From assembly GCF_000772945.1 (NCBI RefSeq), contig NZ_JPVN01000002.1:124001-188000 (forward strand): a stretch of DNA of 64,000 nucleotides, given 5' to 3'. Below the pieces are notes generated by a model. That model did not search any database. It was not told the origin of the DNA and saw nothing but the letters and a program-made list of their open reading frames with translations. Positions 27,596-36,106 of this stretch are shown piece after piece; the first letter of the stretch is position 1; each line of letters opens with the position of its first letter. The position numbers and the translations under genes were made by a program. The DNA is from Ureibacillus manganicus DSM 26584 (lineage in GTDB: Bacteria; Bacillota; Bacilli; Bacillales_A; Planococcaceae).

Positions 27596-28405
27596 GTGAA
27601 GGCGCTTGTGGCATTCGCAGGAATCAAACGTAGCTCATATTACGATTTAGTAAAAAAGATGAATCGACCAGATCCAGATGCCGAGTTAAAGGCTGAAATT
27701 CAAGCCATTTATAACGAACACGAAGGCCGTTATGGATACCGTCGCATTCGAGATGAGCTAGCGAATCGTGGGAAAAAAGTTAATCATAAGAAAGTGCAAC
27801 GTATCATGAAAGCCCTAGGCTTAAAGTGCTTAGTTCGAATGAAAAAGTATAAATCTTATAAAGGAACAGTTGGTAAAATTGCCCCGAATATTTTAAATCG
27901 CAATTTTAAAGCTGAAGCGCCAAATGAGAAGTGGGTAACGGATATTACGGAGTTTAAGTTATTTGGAGAAAAGCTGTATTTATCACCGATTTTAGATTTA
28001 TTTAACGGAGAAATTATTACATATACAATTGGTTCAAGACCTACATATTCTTTAGTTTCTGAAATGGTAGAGAAGGCTTTAATGAGATTACCAGAAGAAC
28101 ACAAGCTACTGATGCACTCTGATCAAGGCTGGCATTATCAAATGAAGCAATATCGTCATGCCCTTGAATCAAGAGGTATTGTTCAAAGTATGTCCCGTAA
28201 GGGAAACTGTTACGACAACTCGGTAATGGAGAATTTTTTCGGTATCATGAAGTCAGAATTCCTCTATTTAAAAGAATTTCAAAGTGTCGAACATTTTAAA
28301 TTGGAACTTGAAAACTATATAAATTATTACAACACGAAACGCTTGAAGGCAAAATTAAAAATGAGTCCGGTTCAATACCGAACTCATTTTATCCTAGTTG
28401 CTTAA
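27596..28405 (+). CDS. IS3-family transposase OrfB (DDE integrase)
   Basis: At least 269 aa in the -1 frame relative to OrfA; the frame is open back to the slippery site at 27548, so the working protein is an OrfAB fusion covering 27051-28405. An HTH_21 region (HEGRYGYRRIRDELANRG) precedes the rve integrase core with catalytic residues in WVTDITEFKLFG (D), LMHSDQGWHYQ (D) and CYDNSVMENFFGIMKSEF (E). The GTG at 27596 may or may not serve as a separate start. Confidence 0.93.
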   Translation: MKALVAFAGIKRSSYYDLVKKMNRPDPDAELKAEIQAIYNEHEGRYGYRRIRDELANRGKKVNHKKVQRIMKALGLKCLVRMKKYKSYKGTVGKIAPNILNRNFKAEAPNEKWVTDITEFKLFGEKLYLSPILDLFNGEIITYTIGSRPTYSLVSEMVEKALMRLPEEHKLLMHSDQGWHYQMKQYRHALESRGIVQSMSRKGNCYDNSVMENFFGIMKSEFLYLKEFQSVEHFKLELENYINYYNTKRLKAKLKMSPVQYRTHFILVA

Positions 28406-28481
28406 ATGAAATAACCGTGTCTAACTTTTAGGGGTCACTTCAATTGAATGGATTGTACCTTTTCACGTATGTCCTAGCCTG

Positions 28482-28652
28482 TTATTTACTTTCATCATTT
28501 GCCTTTAATATTAATATGATTGTATTAATGAAAAATCCAATAAATATAATCAATATAAACAAATACCAATGCAAAGGTTGATCATATAAGGAACCAACGA
28601 TAAATGCGATTACTGCACTAATGACAATAGCGATCCAAGGTCCTAATTGCAT
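28482..28652 (-). CDS. Small two-helix membrane protein
   Basis: 56-aa hypothetical protein starting MQLGPWIAIVISAVIAFIVG and ending in ILILKANDESK. Two hydrophobic segments (about residues 5-21 and 29-49) are joined by a short loop, and the C-terminal tail is charged. TAAGGGG stands about 7 nt before the ATG. Its stop lies two bases beyond the outer arm of the palindromic repeat. I do not recognise the family; the frame is supported by ribosome site and hydrophobic pattern only. Confidence 0.7.
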   Translation of the reverse strand: MQLGPWIAIVISAVIAFIVGSLYDQPLHWYLFILIIFIGFFINTIILILKANDESK

Positions 28653-28863
28653 TTTACCAACCCCTTAAGTTAAGTTATAATCCACTCTTCTTACTCTTTA
28701 GTTATTCCGAAAACATTTCCTAGTATTTTACACACCCTTTTTACTAGTATATTTACGAACTGATTAAATTCTTACTCATTTTGTTACTTGGATTAAAATT
28801 CTTGCCATTGTAATACAATTTTCTACATTTTTATCATTTTTTATTCTGAAATGATTACAGATG

Positions 28864-28871
28864 CATACATT
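28864..28871 (+). promoter_or_regulatory. Possible sigma-E -10 element upstream of gerQ
   Basis: CATACATT matches the sigma-E -10 consensus, but the -35 region (around 28843) is poor. A strong AGGAGGT follows at 28879 in front of an 8-codon frame only. The gap 28653-29082 holds nothing else I can support. Confidence 0.35.
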
Positions 28872-29082
28872 GTTTAGAGGAGGTATGGATGATCGAAAAT
28901 ATTTGCAATGAATAAACCTTATTGGCAAAAGATTTGTTAATGTTCACTTCGGTTTTCATACCTGCAGTTGTAGCGCTCAATTCGATTGGAGATCATGGGG
29001 TGCTATAATTCCCATTGTGGTTTAGCGCCAAGTCCAGGAATTACCCCTGGAATTAAAATTTAAATTGAAAGGATGTTTTTGA

Positions 29083-29541
29083 TTGGCTTATTATTATTGG
29101 AACCCTAGCAATCAGCAACAACCCTATTCACCCTACACACAATTCCAATCCCAAAATCAATCACCTACTCAATCACAACAAATGATGCCTCCAACATACT
29201 CTGGTGGAGCATTATTCACACCAGCAGGAGGAGCTGGCATTCCAGCTGCCGCAATTCGCGGTGAAGAATCTTACATCGAAAATATACTTAGATTAAATCG
29301 TGGAAAAGAAGCTGTATTTTCCTTCACAATTCCATCAGCTACAGGAACTGAAGAAGCTGGTAATACAATACTAGTTCGAGGTGCTGTTGTAGAAGCAGGA
29401 CGTGACCATGCTGTTATTCACGAGTTTGGAACGGATCATTATTTCTTATTCCCAATGATTTACTTTGACTATGCAAGATTTGAAGAACCAATTACTTATT
29501 TACGTGGCGGTTCAGTTGTTAACTCAAACCCAAGACAGTAA
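29083..29541 (+). CDS. gerQ: Spore coat protein GerQ
   Basis: 152-aa inner-coat protein needed for CwlJ localisation and Ca-DPA-triggered germination. The first 45 residues are rich in Tyr, Pro and Gln (YYWNPSNQQQPYSPYTQFQ), the part cross-linked by transglutaminase. The conserved C-terminal domain has GEESYIENILRLNRGKEAVF, RGAVVEAGRDHAVIHEFGT and YFDYARFEEPITY. The start is TTG, 8-11 nt after GAAAGGATG; the nearby ATG is out of frame. In B. subtilis cwlJ lies immediately upstream; it is not present here. Confidence 0.93.
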   Translation: MAYYYWNPSNQQQPYSPYTQFQSQNQSPTQSQQMMPPTYSGGALFTPAGGAGIPAAAIRGEESYIENILRLNRGKEAVFSFTIPSATGTEEAGNTILVRGAVVEAGRDHAVIHEFGTDHYFLFPMIYFDYARFEEPITYLRGGSVVNSNPRQ

Positions 29542-29546
29542 AAATA

Positions 29547-29596
29547 GAAACCCACTACATTTCCAATTTTGGTAAATGAAGTGGGTTTCTTTGTTT
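29547..29596. terminator. Bidirectional terminator of gerQ and the chemoreceptor gene
   Basis: GAAACCCACT (29547-29556) pairs with AGTGGGTTTC (29580-29589), followed by TTTGTTT, and preceded by A-rich sequence for the other strand. Confidence 0.82.
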
Positions 29597-31280
29597 AAAG
29601 TTTAAATTGTTGAACTTCCGTTTTTAAGGATAGCGCTTTATCACTTAAATCGACAGCAATGGTATTTACTTGTTCCATTGTTGCAGCTTGTTCTTCAATG
29701 GCAGCTGCAATTATATCTACATCTGTTGATGATTTAGACGAACTGTTTGAAATTTCGGTAACAGATGCTGAAACTTCTTCAGCACTTGCAGAAATTTGCT
29801 CTGCTGTTGCGGAGATTTCTGCAATTTGAACATTCATTTTTTCAACTGCTTGTACGATATTTGAAAATGCTACTCCTGCATTCCCAATAATATTCACACC
29901 ATCTGTTACACATGAGATGGAGTTTGTTACTGCATGAGTAACATTTTCTGTATCTTTTTTTATTTCTACTGTTAAGCCTACGATTTGACCAGCTGATTCT
30001 TTTGATTGTTCTGCAAGTTTACGAACCTCATCTGCTACAACCGCAAAGCCTTTACCATGCTCGCCTGCCCGTGCAGCCTCAATCGCCGCATTTAACGCAA
30101 GTAAATTGGTTTGTTCTGTAATTTCGGTAATGACTCTCGAAATTTTTTCAATTTCATTTGTTTGTTGACTTAGTTTTTGCACAAGGTCATTCACCAAGTT
30201 GGTTGAATGATTAATTTCATCCATTTGTTGTTTTGCGGTAAGTATAATAGCACCACCATTTTTTGCAGTTTCACTTGCTTCTACAGAACTTGAATGTAAG
30301 TTTTGTGTCGATTCTGCAATACGCGAAACTCCAGCAGCCGTTTCATCCATTGCCACAGCACTATCAATGGCCGCCTTGGCACTAACTCCCGAGCTTTTTG
30401 CTGTATCGCTTACCCGAGCTGTAATATCTTCAGTTGTTGCGGTAATTTCTTCTGTACTAGCTGACAGTTCTTCTGAAGCTGCACTAAGATGTTCCGCATT
30501 TTCTTGAACTCTGTTAATAAGGGATTTCAAGTTGTTTTTCATCATGTTAAATGAATTTGCAAGTTGACCAATTTCATCTTTTGAATGATGCTTTATATCC
30601 TCTAAAGTTAAATCTCCAGAAGCAATTGTTTCTAAATTTTCAACAGATTTTTTCAGTGGTAGAGAAATAGTCTTCCTTACATAAAGAACAAAGAAGACAC
30701 TGATTATTAAACTGATGATTAGAATGACAATCGATGTAGATTTTGAATTGACCATGGCTGCATCTGAGTCTTCATTTATTTGTGTGAGTTGTCCATTTTG
30801 ATAGACATGTATTTGATCGATTGTTTCTGTTAAACCTTCAAATGCGACTGATAAGTCTGTAGACATAATTCTTTTAGATTCTTCTACTTGACCTTTACGA
30901 TAAGTTGATAAAACTAGATTGAGATTTGTTTCATAATCATTCTTATATTGTTCGATTTGTGAAAGGTAGGTTTTCATCGTATCACTATCGGATAAGCTAT
31001 CTAGTTCTACAAGCTTGTTAGTTAAATTATCGCTATCAGATCTTAATTCTTCTTGGGCTTTTGTAGAACCTGTTAACATAACTTGACGTAAATTTAGCCC
31101 TAACATAGAAGCATAATATCGAATATCTTCCGTTAATTGAATTTGTACAATTCTATCATCTAATGCTTCTTCTAACTTACTTTCAATATTATTTAAGTTG
31201 TAGAAATTAACACCAATAATAATACATATTAGCGCAATAAATGTATAAAACGCTGTATTGAGTTTTTTCCCAATGCTCAT
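29595..31280 (-). CDS. Methyl-accepting chemotaxis protein
   Basis: 561-aa transmembrane chemoreceptor. TM1 is residues 9-29. A four-helix-bundle extracytoplasmic sensor spans ~30-180, TM2 lies near 181-201, and HAMP follows ([19 protein letters not shown]). A long signalling coiled coil carries the hairpin tip [19 protein letters not shown] and [19 protein letters not shown], which binds CheA/CheW. The ligand cannot be deduced. Monocistronic; a palindrome ATGTATA-N6-TATACAT (31308-31327) sits in its upstream region and no sigma-D promoter was recognised. Confidence 0.93.
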   Translation of the reverse strand: MSIGKKLNTAFYTFIALICIIIGVNFYNLNNIESKLEEALDDRIVQIQLTEDIRYYASMLGLNLRQVMLTGSTKAQEELRSDSDNLTNKLVELDSLSDSDTMKTYLSQIEQYKNDYETNLNLVLSTYRKGQVEESKRIMSTDLSVAFEGLTETIDQIHVYQNGQLTQINEDSDAAMVNSKSTSIVILIISLIISVFFVLYVRKTISLPLKKSVENLETIASGDLTLEDIKHHSKDEIGQLANSFNMMKNNLKSLINRVQENAEHLSAASEELSASTEEITATTEDITARVSDTAKSSGVSAKAAIDSAVAMDETAAGVSRIAESTQNLHSSSVEASETAKNGGAIILTAKQQMDEINHSTNLVNDLVQKLSQQTNEIEKISRVITEITEQTNLLALNAAIEAARAGEHGKGFAVVADEVRKLAEQSKESAGQIVGLTVEIKKDTENVTHAVTNSISCVTDGVNIIGNAGVAFSNIVQAVEKMNVQIAEISATAEQISASAEEVSASVTEISNSSSKSSTDVDIIAAAIEEQAATMEQVNTIAVDLSDKALSLKTEVQQFKL

Positions 31281-31364
31281 AGAATCACTCTTTCTCTTTT
31301 ATCGTAGATGTATACTCTATTATACATGTAATTTACTCATAAGATTATCATACTAGTTTTGTAT

Positions 31365-32543
31365 TTAGTTGCTGTTATTCAAATACTCTAATGCTGCTAA
31401 ACCTAAAGTCTTTGCTGCTATCAGCATAGCTCTTTCGTCAAAATTGAACTGCGCGTGGTGATGTGGATATGCTGTTTCCCAAGATGGATCTTTTGCCCCT
31501 GTGATGAAAAATGTTCCCGGAACCTTTTCAAGATAATAAGCAAAATCTTCTCCTATCATGAATGGATCGCATTCTATCACCTGCTTCACTTCATGAATTT
31601 GACTAGATATATTAGACAAAAACTTTGTTTCATTAGGATGATTAACAACTGGTGGATATCCTCTCACATACTTATATTCATAGGTTGCATGAGAACCCTC
31701 ACAAACAGTTTTTAACAGTAATTCGAGTTCATTTTCAATGAGTGTACGTAAATCTTCATCAAATGTTCTAACTGTCCCTTTTAATTCAACTTTACCGGCA
31801 ATCACGTTAAATGGATTAATGGCTTCAAAATGTCCCACTGAAATAACCGCAGATTTTAACGGATTTACTCTTCTTGAAATTATTGATTGGAGTTGTGTTA
31901 CAAACTGGGAAGCAGTTAGTATGGCATCTACGGAATGATGTGGTTCGGCACCGTGTCCCCCCATCCCGTGAATCGTTATTTCAAATCGATCAGCGGCAGC
32001 CATAATCGGACCGTTTCGGACCCAAATTTCACCTAAAGGTGTAGGAGCCCATAAATGTGTACCAAAGATTACATCTACGCCATCTAAGCAGCCGTCTTCT
32101 ATCATCGGTTTAGCCCCACCTGGTGCAACTTCTTCAGCAAATTGGTGAATAAAGACAATATTTCCCGCAATTTCATCCTTTTTATCATTTAATACCTTTG
32201 CAAGAACTAGTAATGTTGCTGTATGGCCATCATGACCACAAGCATGCATGACACCATCTACTTTTGATTTGTATGGAATATCGTTTAATTCTTGTATAGC
32301 TAGCGCATCAAAATCTGCCCGTAATGCAACCGTTTTACCAGGTCTTGCACCACGGAGAGTAGCTACCACACCTCTACCACCTACTCCTTCGCGAACCTCG
32401 AGTCCAAGTTCCCGATGATAGCTTGCAATATATGCAGGCGTATGAACCTCTTGAAAAGAAAGTTCAGGATTCGCATGTAAGAAGCGTCTGATTGACACCA
32501 TTTCTTCAAACTCTTTATCTAACGTAGTTAATAAATGTTCCAT
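31365..32543 (-). CDS. M20 family amidohydrolase (N-acyl-amino-acid/hippurate hydrolase type)
   Basis: 392-aa zinc-dependent amidohydrolase of peptidase family M20D. Metal/catalytic motifs are MHACGHDGHTATLL, QFAEEVAPGGAKPM and the C-terminal EDFAYYLEKVPGTFF, with the dimerisation lid starting GHGAEPHHSVDAILTASQFV. Full length and typical. Relatives hydrolyse N-acyl amino acids, hippurate or IAA conjugates; the substrate here is not predictable. AGAGGGGGG precedes the ATG. Confidence 0.9.
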   Translation of the reverse strand: MEHLLTTLDKEFEEMVSIRRFLHANPELSFQEVHTPAYIASYHRELGLEVREGVGGRGVVATLRGARPGKTVALRADFDALAIQELNDIPYKSKVDGVMHACGHDGHTATLLVLAKVLNDKKDEIAGNIVFIHQFAEEVAPGGAKPMIEDGCLDGVDVIFGTHLWAPTPLGEIWVRNGPIMAAADRFEITIHGMGGHGAEPHHSVDAILTASQFVTQLQSIISRRVNPLKSAVISVGHFEAINPFNVIAGKVELKGTVRTFDEDLRTLIENELELLLKTVCEGSHATYEYKYVRGYPPVVNHPNETKFLSNISSQIHEVKQVIECDPFMIGEDFAYYLEKVPGTFFITGAKDPSWETAYPHHHAQFNFDERAMLIAAKTLGLAALEYLNNSN

Positions 32544-32580
32544 ATAAAAGCCCCCCTCTAGTTATATTTCTATCTATTCA

Positions 32581-32765
32581 AATGCGCCTTGGCGTATTTG
32601 CGCCCAGATTTTATCGAGCTCGCTCGATAATTACCTCTAAAAATCTGTGGCATCCGCCGGAGGCTTTTACTTCATTCAGTTGGATTATGAACCTTACTGA
32701 AGCATAAACTGATTGCATTCATCACACCACTTATAGAAGTGGGAGACCTCTGCTGAATGAAGTAA
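32581..32765. repeat. Inverted repeats in the gap before the M20 gene
   Basis: TTATCGAG and CTCGATAA (32611-32630) form a perfect hairpin with a 4-nt loop. TTACTTCATTCAG (32667-32679) is complementary to CTGAATGAAGTAA (32753-32765). The block between has higher G+C (GCATCCGCCGGAGG). It has no open frame and looks like a dispersed palindromic element. It fills most of the 387-bp gap. Confidence 0.7.
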
Positions 32766-32870
32766 ATAAGTTCTTAAAGTTATACTTCCATATTATGATA
32801 CTCTATTTTATTTACTTTCTGTGAGAATTGAATGATTTTTTTCCAAATTGGGTTCATTATGGAAAAGATA

Positions 32871-32918
32871 AAAGAGGTTATCTAGAAATTTTTGCTTTCT
32901 AGATAACCTCTTTTTTGG
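32871..32918. terminator. Terminator downstream of ywdK
   Basis: AAAAGAGGTTATCTAGAAA pairs with TTTCTAGATAACCTCTTTT across a 7-nt loop; 19-bp perfect stem with T-run on both strands. Confidence 0.85.
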
Positions 32919-32930
32919 AACCTAATTCAT

Positions 32931-33317
32931 TTATTTTGCATGTTTTAAAACAGAAACTATTACTAAAATCCATGCTGTGAGGAACAGTACCCCGCCAATC
33001 GGTGTGATTGCACCTAAGATTTTTATCCCTGAAATTGCAAGTACGTATAAACTACCTGCGAAAATTATAATTCCTAGGTTCATTAAAATAGCAGCCCATT
33101 TTAATGTAGCAACATTTCCCATTAATCTTGTACTCATTAAGACTCCAATAATTAGAATAGCTGTTGCGTGAAACATTTGATATTGGACTGCAGTGTCCCA
33201 AATTCCTACTCCATAATCATCGAGGACTGCCTTTAATGCATGAGCACCAAATGCGCCAAGTGCAACTGCAAGAAACCCGTGAATACTACCTGATATAATT
33301 GAACCTTTCATCGTCAT
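32931..33317 (-). CDS. ywdK: DUF423 membrane protein
   Basis: 128-aa protein with four hydrophobic helices (GSIHGFLAVALGAFGAHALK at the start, MFHATAILIIGVLM, LNLGIIIFAGSLYVLAISG-type third helix and the last one before LKHAK). It matches the DUF423/YwdK family by the GAFGAHALK and PIGGVLFL motifs. Location near ywdI and ung agrees with B. subtilis. Function unknown. Confidence 0.88.
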   Translation of the reverse strand: MTMKGSIISGSIHGFLAVALGAFGAHALKAVLDDYGVGIWDTAVQYQMFHATAILIIGVLMSTRLMGNVATLKWAAILMNLGIIIFAGSLYVLAISGIKILGAITPIGGVLFLTAWILVIVSVLKHAK

Positions 33318-33360
33318 TCCTCAATTTCTTTAAATTTATTTTATCAAACTAATCAAACTA

Positions 33361-33645
33361 TTAAAAATCAAATAACGAGCTCCCATTTGCTCCATCTTGT
33401 TCTTTCAGTGGATTAGATGACAATGAGCTTTGTGTTGTGCTATTTAATTGTACTGTTTGGGGGATAATTTGTTGTTCAAATTGTTGCTTTGTCACAGAAA
33501 TGTTAGAACCTTGTTCCGTTAGAGCGAGTTCACAAATTGTCCGAATGGCTATGAATTGCTCGCGAATTTCTTGTTCATTTTCTGTATTTTGAGCTAGTTT
33601 AGTATGTTTTTCGATTGTTTGTAACAGTGTTTGAAAAGTGATCAT
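33361..33645 (-). CDS. ywdI: DUF5327/YwdI family protein
   Basis: 94-aa soluble protein, helical at the N-terminus (MITFQTLLQTIEKHTKLAQN) and low-complexity with Ser, Gln and Asn toward the C-terminus, ending in GSSLFDF. A longer frame starts at 33684 but its extra 13 codons lie inside the preceding gene and contain the GGAGGG ribosome site; ATG at 33645 is preferred. The ATG overlaps the stop of the upstream small gene by one base (TAATG). Function unknown. Confidence 0.8.
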   Translation of the reverse strand: MITFQTLLQTIEKHTKLAQNTENEQEIREQFIAIRTICELALTEQGSNISVTKQQFEQQIIPQTVQLNSTTQSSLSSNPLKEQDGANGSSLFDF

Positions 33646-33818
33646 TATTTTCCCTCCTGCTTTTTTGGTTTGAAATGCAAACAATCCATACCAGAGGATT
33701 GCTTTACGACTACTGAAGGAAGTTTTTTAGTTTTAAATCCGTAAGCAGCACAGCCTCTTGGGTTGTTTTGATCCCATGTAACTTTAAAATACTGACATTG
33801 AAAACAATTGATTCTCAA
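33645..33818 (-). CDS. Small cysteine-rich (zinc-ribbon-like) protein upstream of ywdI
   Basis: 57-aa protein starting at TTG (33818) behind GGGAG. The sequence begins (L/M)RINCFQCQYFKVTWDQ, then RGCAAYGFKTKKLP and SSGMDCLHFKP. Cys 5, 8, 23 and 46 are arranged to bind one metal ion. Stop and ywdI start overlap as TAATG, so translation is coupled. The pattern resembles small proteins seen next to ung/ywdI in related genomes, but the function is unknown. Confidence 0.8.
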   Translation of the reverse strand: MRINCFQCQYFKVTWDQNNPRGCAAYGFKTKKLPSVVVKQSSGMDCLHFKPKKQEGK

Positions 33819-33893
33819 AGTGACTCCCTTTCTTTCTATAACAAAAGATTGTGCTATTAAAATTGTACTGTTTTTTCAAATTCTCTATGTAGA

Positions 33894-34571
33894 TTAATTG
33901 AGACACCAGTTGATAGGCTGTTTCTCCCACTGTCTAAGCTGGTCATTTATTTTTGAAAATGGTTTGCTTCCAAAAAAACCTCGATGGGCACTTAATGGGC
34001 TTGGATGTGGTGCTTTAATAATTGCATGGTGTGAACCAAGTTTATGGATAATTGATTCCTTTGTTTGAGCAGGCCTTCCCCATAGGACAAAAATTATTGG
34101 GTCTTGTCTTTGTGCAAGTTTTTCAATTACTACATCGGTAAACAGTTCCCACCCTATACCTTTATGGGAATTAGCTTCTCCTTTACGAACAGTTAGTACC
34201 GTATTAAGTAAAAATACTCCTTGCTCTGCCCATTTCATTAAAGAGCCATCTGTTGGCGCAGAACACCCTAAGTCATTGTGCAATTCTAAAAAAATATTAC
34301 GGAGACTCGGAGGATGGGGCACTCCTTTTCTAACAGAAAAACTCATTCCGTGGGCTTGTCCCGGTCCATGGTATGGGTCCTGTCCTAATATTACTACTTT
34401 CACATCTTTATAGGAAACGCTATTGAAGGCATTCATGACATCCTCTAACTGTGGATAAATTGTAGCTATCTTAAATTCTTGTGCAACTTTCTTTCTTAGT
34501 TGCTCGTAATATGGTTTGTCAAATTCTTCAGCGAGTATTTGTTGCCAGTCGTTGTTGAACACATTTTTCAT
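33894..34571 (-). CDS. ung: Uracil-DNA glycosylase
   Basis: 225-aa family-1 uracil-DNA glycosylase, which removes uracil from DNA at the start of base excision repair. The water-activating motif VVILGQDPYHGPGQAHGMSF is present (catalytic Asp in GQDPYH). The DNA-intercalation motif is HPSPLSAHRGFFGSKPFSK. Full-length and canonical. It starts the ung-small Cys protein-ywdI-ywdK group on the minus strand. Confidence 0.97.
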   Translation of the reverse strand: MKNVFNNDWQQILAEEFDKPYYEQLRKKVAQEFKIATIYPQLEDVMNAFNSVSYKDVKVVILGQDPYHGPGQAHGMSFSVRKGVPHPPSLRNIFLELHNDLGCSAPTDGSLMKWAEQGVFLLNTVLTVRKGEANSHKGIGWELFTDVVIEKLAQRQDPIIFVLWGRPAQTKESIIHKLGSHHAIIKAPHPSPLSAHRGFFGSKPFSKINDQLRQWEKQPINWCLN

Positions 34572-34808
34572 CTATTAACACCTCATATTATTTACGGTAC
34601 TTGATTGGGCGATGATTTTCAATGTAATTTGTGCGGAAGATATCCTCATATATTAGGTTGTATATGTTAAAAGGAGAAACATTCTTGTGCAGTTGCTATA
34701 CATCTAACAGTTCCATGCTGCTTTTTCAATTTGAATTGCATTTTAATATCATTAAATAGAAATTTTTACTATACTATTAACTACATATACGTGGAAAGGA
34801 GAATTAGG

Positions 34809-35159
34809 ATGAAGGAAATAAACGTGAATGAACTCCAAACATTGCTAAATTCTTTTGCGAACAAAGACGTCTTTATTCACCTCGAAACCACTAATGGTTC
34901 CTATGCTTCTCATTATGATGAAAAGTTTTTTAATGCTGGTGCTTTCATTCGAAATGTTAAAATTCGTTATGAATTAGGTAAAGTTGTTGGTGAATCCCCT
35001 CACCGGGTTGGATTGAAAATGGAACACGGATGGGTTTATGCTCAAGGAATTACCCATTATCAGTCAGATGAACAAGGGCGCCTATTGATGGCGGGACTAG
35101 ACTATACTGGAAAACTTGCTGTTGCACTAGAAATTAGTGAAACGCCATTTTCTTATTAA
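34809..35159 (+). CDS. yojF: YojF family protein
   Basis: 116-aa DUF1806/YojF protein, always found just before bshB2. It starts MKEINVNELQTLLNSF behind GGAAAGGAG; a longer frame from 34731 reads leader sequence. AFIRNVKIRYELGKVVGESPHRVGLKMEHG is the conserved core. Role in bacillithiol metabolism is inferred from its partner, 14 bp downstream. Confidence 0.9.
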   Translation: MKEINVNELQTLLNSFANKDVFIHLETTNGSYASHYDEKFFNAGAFIRNVKIRYELGKVVGESPHRVGLKMEHGWVYAQGITHYQSDEQGRLLMAGLDYTGKLAVALEISETPFSY

Positions 35160-35173
35160 GGAGAGATGAACCA

Positions 35174-35851
35174 ATGACATTACAACCTGAACGTCATGTA
35201 CTAGTTATTTTTCCTCATCCAGATGACGAGGCCTTCTCCTCTGCAGGAACAATACGACTTTATCGAAACATGGGAGTTCCAGTTACATATGCATGTTTAA
35301 CATTAGGAGAAATGGGACGAAATCTTGGAAATCCACCATTTGCAACTCGTGAATCGCTCCCTGAAATTCGTCGTAAAGAATTAATTGCCGCTTGTGAAGC
35401 TATGGGGATTGAAGATCTCCGTATGATGGGATTACGCGATAAAACCGTTGAATTTGAAGATGATGAGAAAATGGTTAACCTTGTAACAGACTTAATTAGT
35501 GAATTAAATCCTTCCTTAATCATCACCTTCTATCCTGGTTTTGCAGTCCATCCAGATCACGAGGCAACGGGTCGAGCTGTTATGGAAGCAGTTCGCCGTA
35601 TTCCAAAAGAAGCTAGACCAAGAATTTATGCAGTAGGTTTTGCTAATAACACAATGGCGAAGCTAGGTGTTCCAACAATCGTTCACGATGTAAGTAGCGT
35701 GAGAAAAGAGAAAGAAGCAGCACTCCGAGCACATAGTTCTCAAACTGGTTGGATGATGCAAGAAACAAAGCATCGTACTGAAGAAGAAACTACAAAGCTT
35801 GATAGTTGGTTTAATGTAGAATCGTATTACCTTTATTCATTCGAAGATTAA
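35174..35851 (+). CDS. bshB2: Bacillithiol biosynthesis deacetylase BshB2
   Basis: 225-aa LmbE/PIG-L fold zinc deacetylase that hydrolyses GlcNAc-malate to GlcN-malate in bacillithiol synthesis. The zinc motifs are FPHPDDEAFSSAGTI and FAVHPDHEATGRAVMEA. The start follows AAGGAGAGATGAACC. It is co-transcribed with yojF. The paralogue BshB1 and BshA/BshC are not in the window. Confidence 0.95.
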   Translation: MTLQPERHVLVIFPHPDDEAFSSAGTIRLYRNMGVPVTYACLTLGEMGRNLGNPPFATRESLPEIRRKELIAACEAMGIEDLRMMGLRDKTVEFEDDEKMVNLVTDLISELNPSLIITFYPGFAVHPDHEATGRAVMEAVRRIPKEARPRIYAVGFANNTMAKLGVPTIVHDVSSVRKEKEAALRAHSSQTGWMMQETKHRTEEETTKLDSWFNVESYYLYSFED

Positions 35852-35860
35852 TAAATATGC

Positions 35861-35897
35861 AATGGCAGGAAAACACTTCCTGTCATTTTTCTTTTTT
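35861..35897 (+). terminator. Terminator of bshB2
   Basis: ATGGCAGGAA and TTCCTGTCAT pair with one wobble, followed by TTTTCTTTTTT. Confidence 0.82.
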
Positions 35898-36032
35898 CGA
35901 CAACTAGATTTCGCTGCCTTACCCACTTTAATTTTCTTGAGTATGATTTCCTAATTTCCCCACAAAATAGAGAACGAACACTATTTTAATAAGTTCAAAA
36001 GTTTCAGAATAATATTACTTTTTATATACATA

Positions 36033-36061
36033 TAGACAAATGAATATTCAGCTATTATAGT
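36033..36061 (+). promoter_or_regulatory. Sigma-A promoter of the YjiH-type gene
   Basis: TAGACA (36033-36038), 17-bp spacer, TATAGT (36056-36061), about 45 bp before the ATG. Confidence 0.7.
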
Positions 36062-36106
36062 GTATAAATATTCAATCATACATTTTACATCTGAGAGGGA
36101 AAGAAC

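Larger units (their letters stand above)
26998..28442 (+). mobile_element. IS3-family insertion sequence (IS150-like organisation)
   Basis: About 1445 bp. Left end TGAACTGCACCCCAATTGTTAGACAC; right end in complement TGAAGTGACCCCTAAAAGTTAGACAC; these are imperfect terminal inverted repeats. Inside are orfA and orfB joined by a -1 frameshift site. TTTGAA and ATTGAA flank the ends; TTGAA could be a 5-bp target duplication if the right end is moved by one base, so the exact border is uncertain. Both frames are intact, so the copy may be active. Confidence 0.88.
26761..28480. repeat. Palindromic element after hemQ, interrupted by the IS
   Basis: Outer arms GAGGCTGGAC (26761-26770) and GTCCTAGCCT (28471-28480) match in inverted orientation. 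Inner arms AAAAGGTACAATCCATT (26977-26993) and AATGGATTGTACCTTTT (28447-28463) are exact complements over 17 bp. Removing the IS would restore GGTACAATCCATT-TG-AATGGATTGTACC. This looks like an older terminator-like palindromic repeat, typical of Bacillaceae intergenic regions, with the IS in its loop. Confidence 0.75.
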
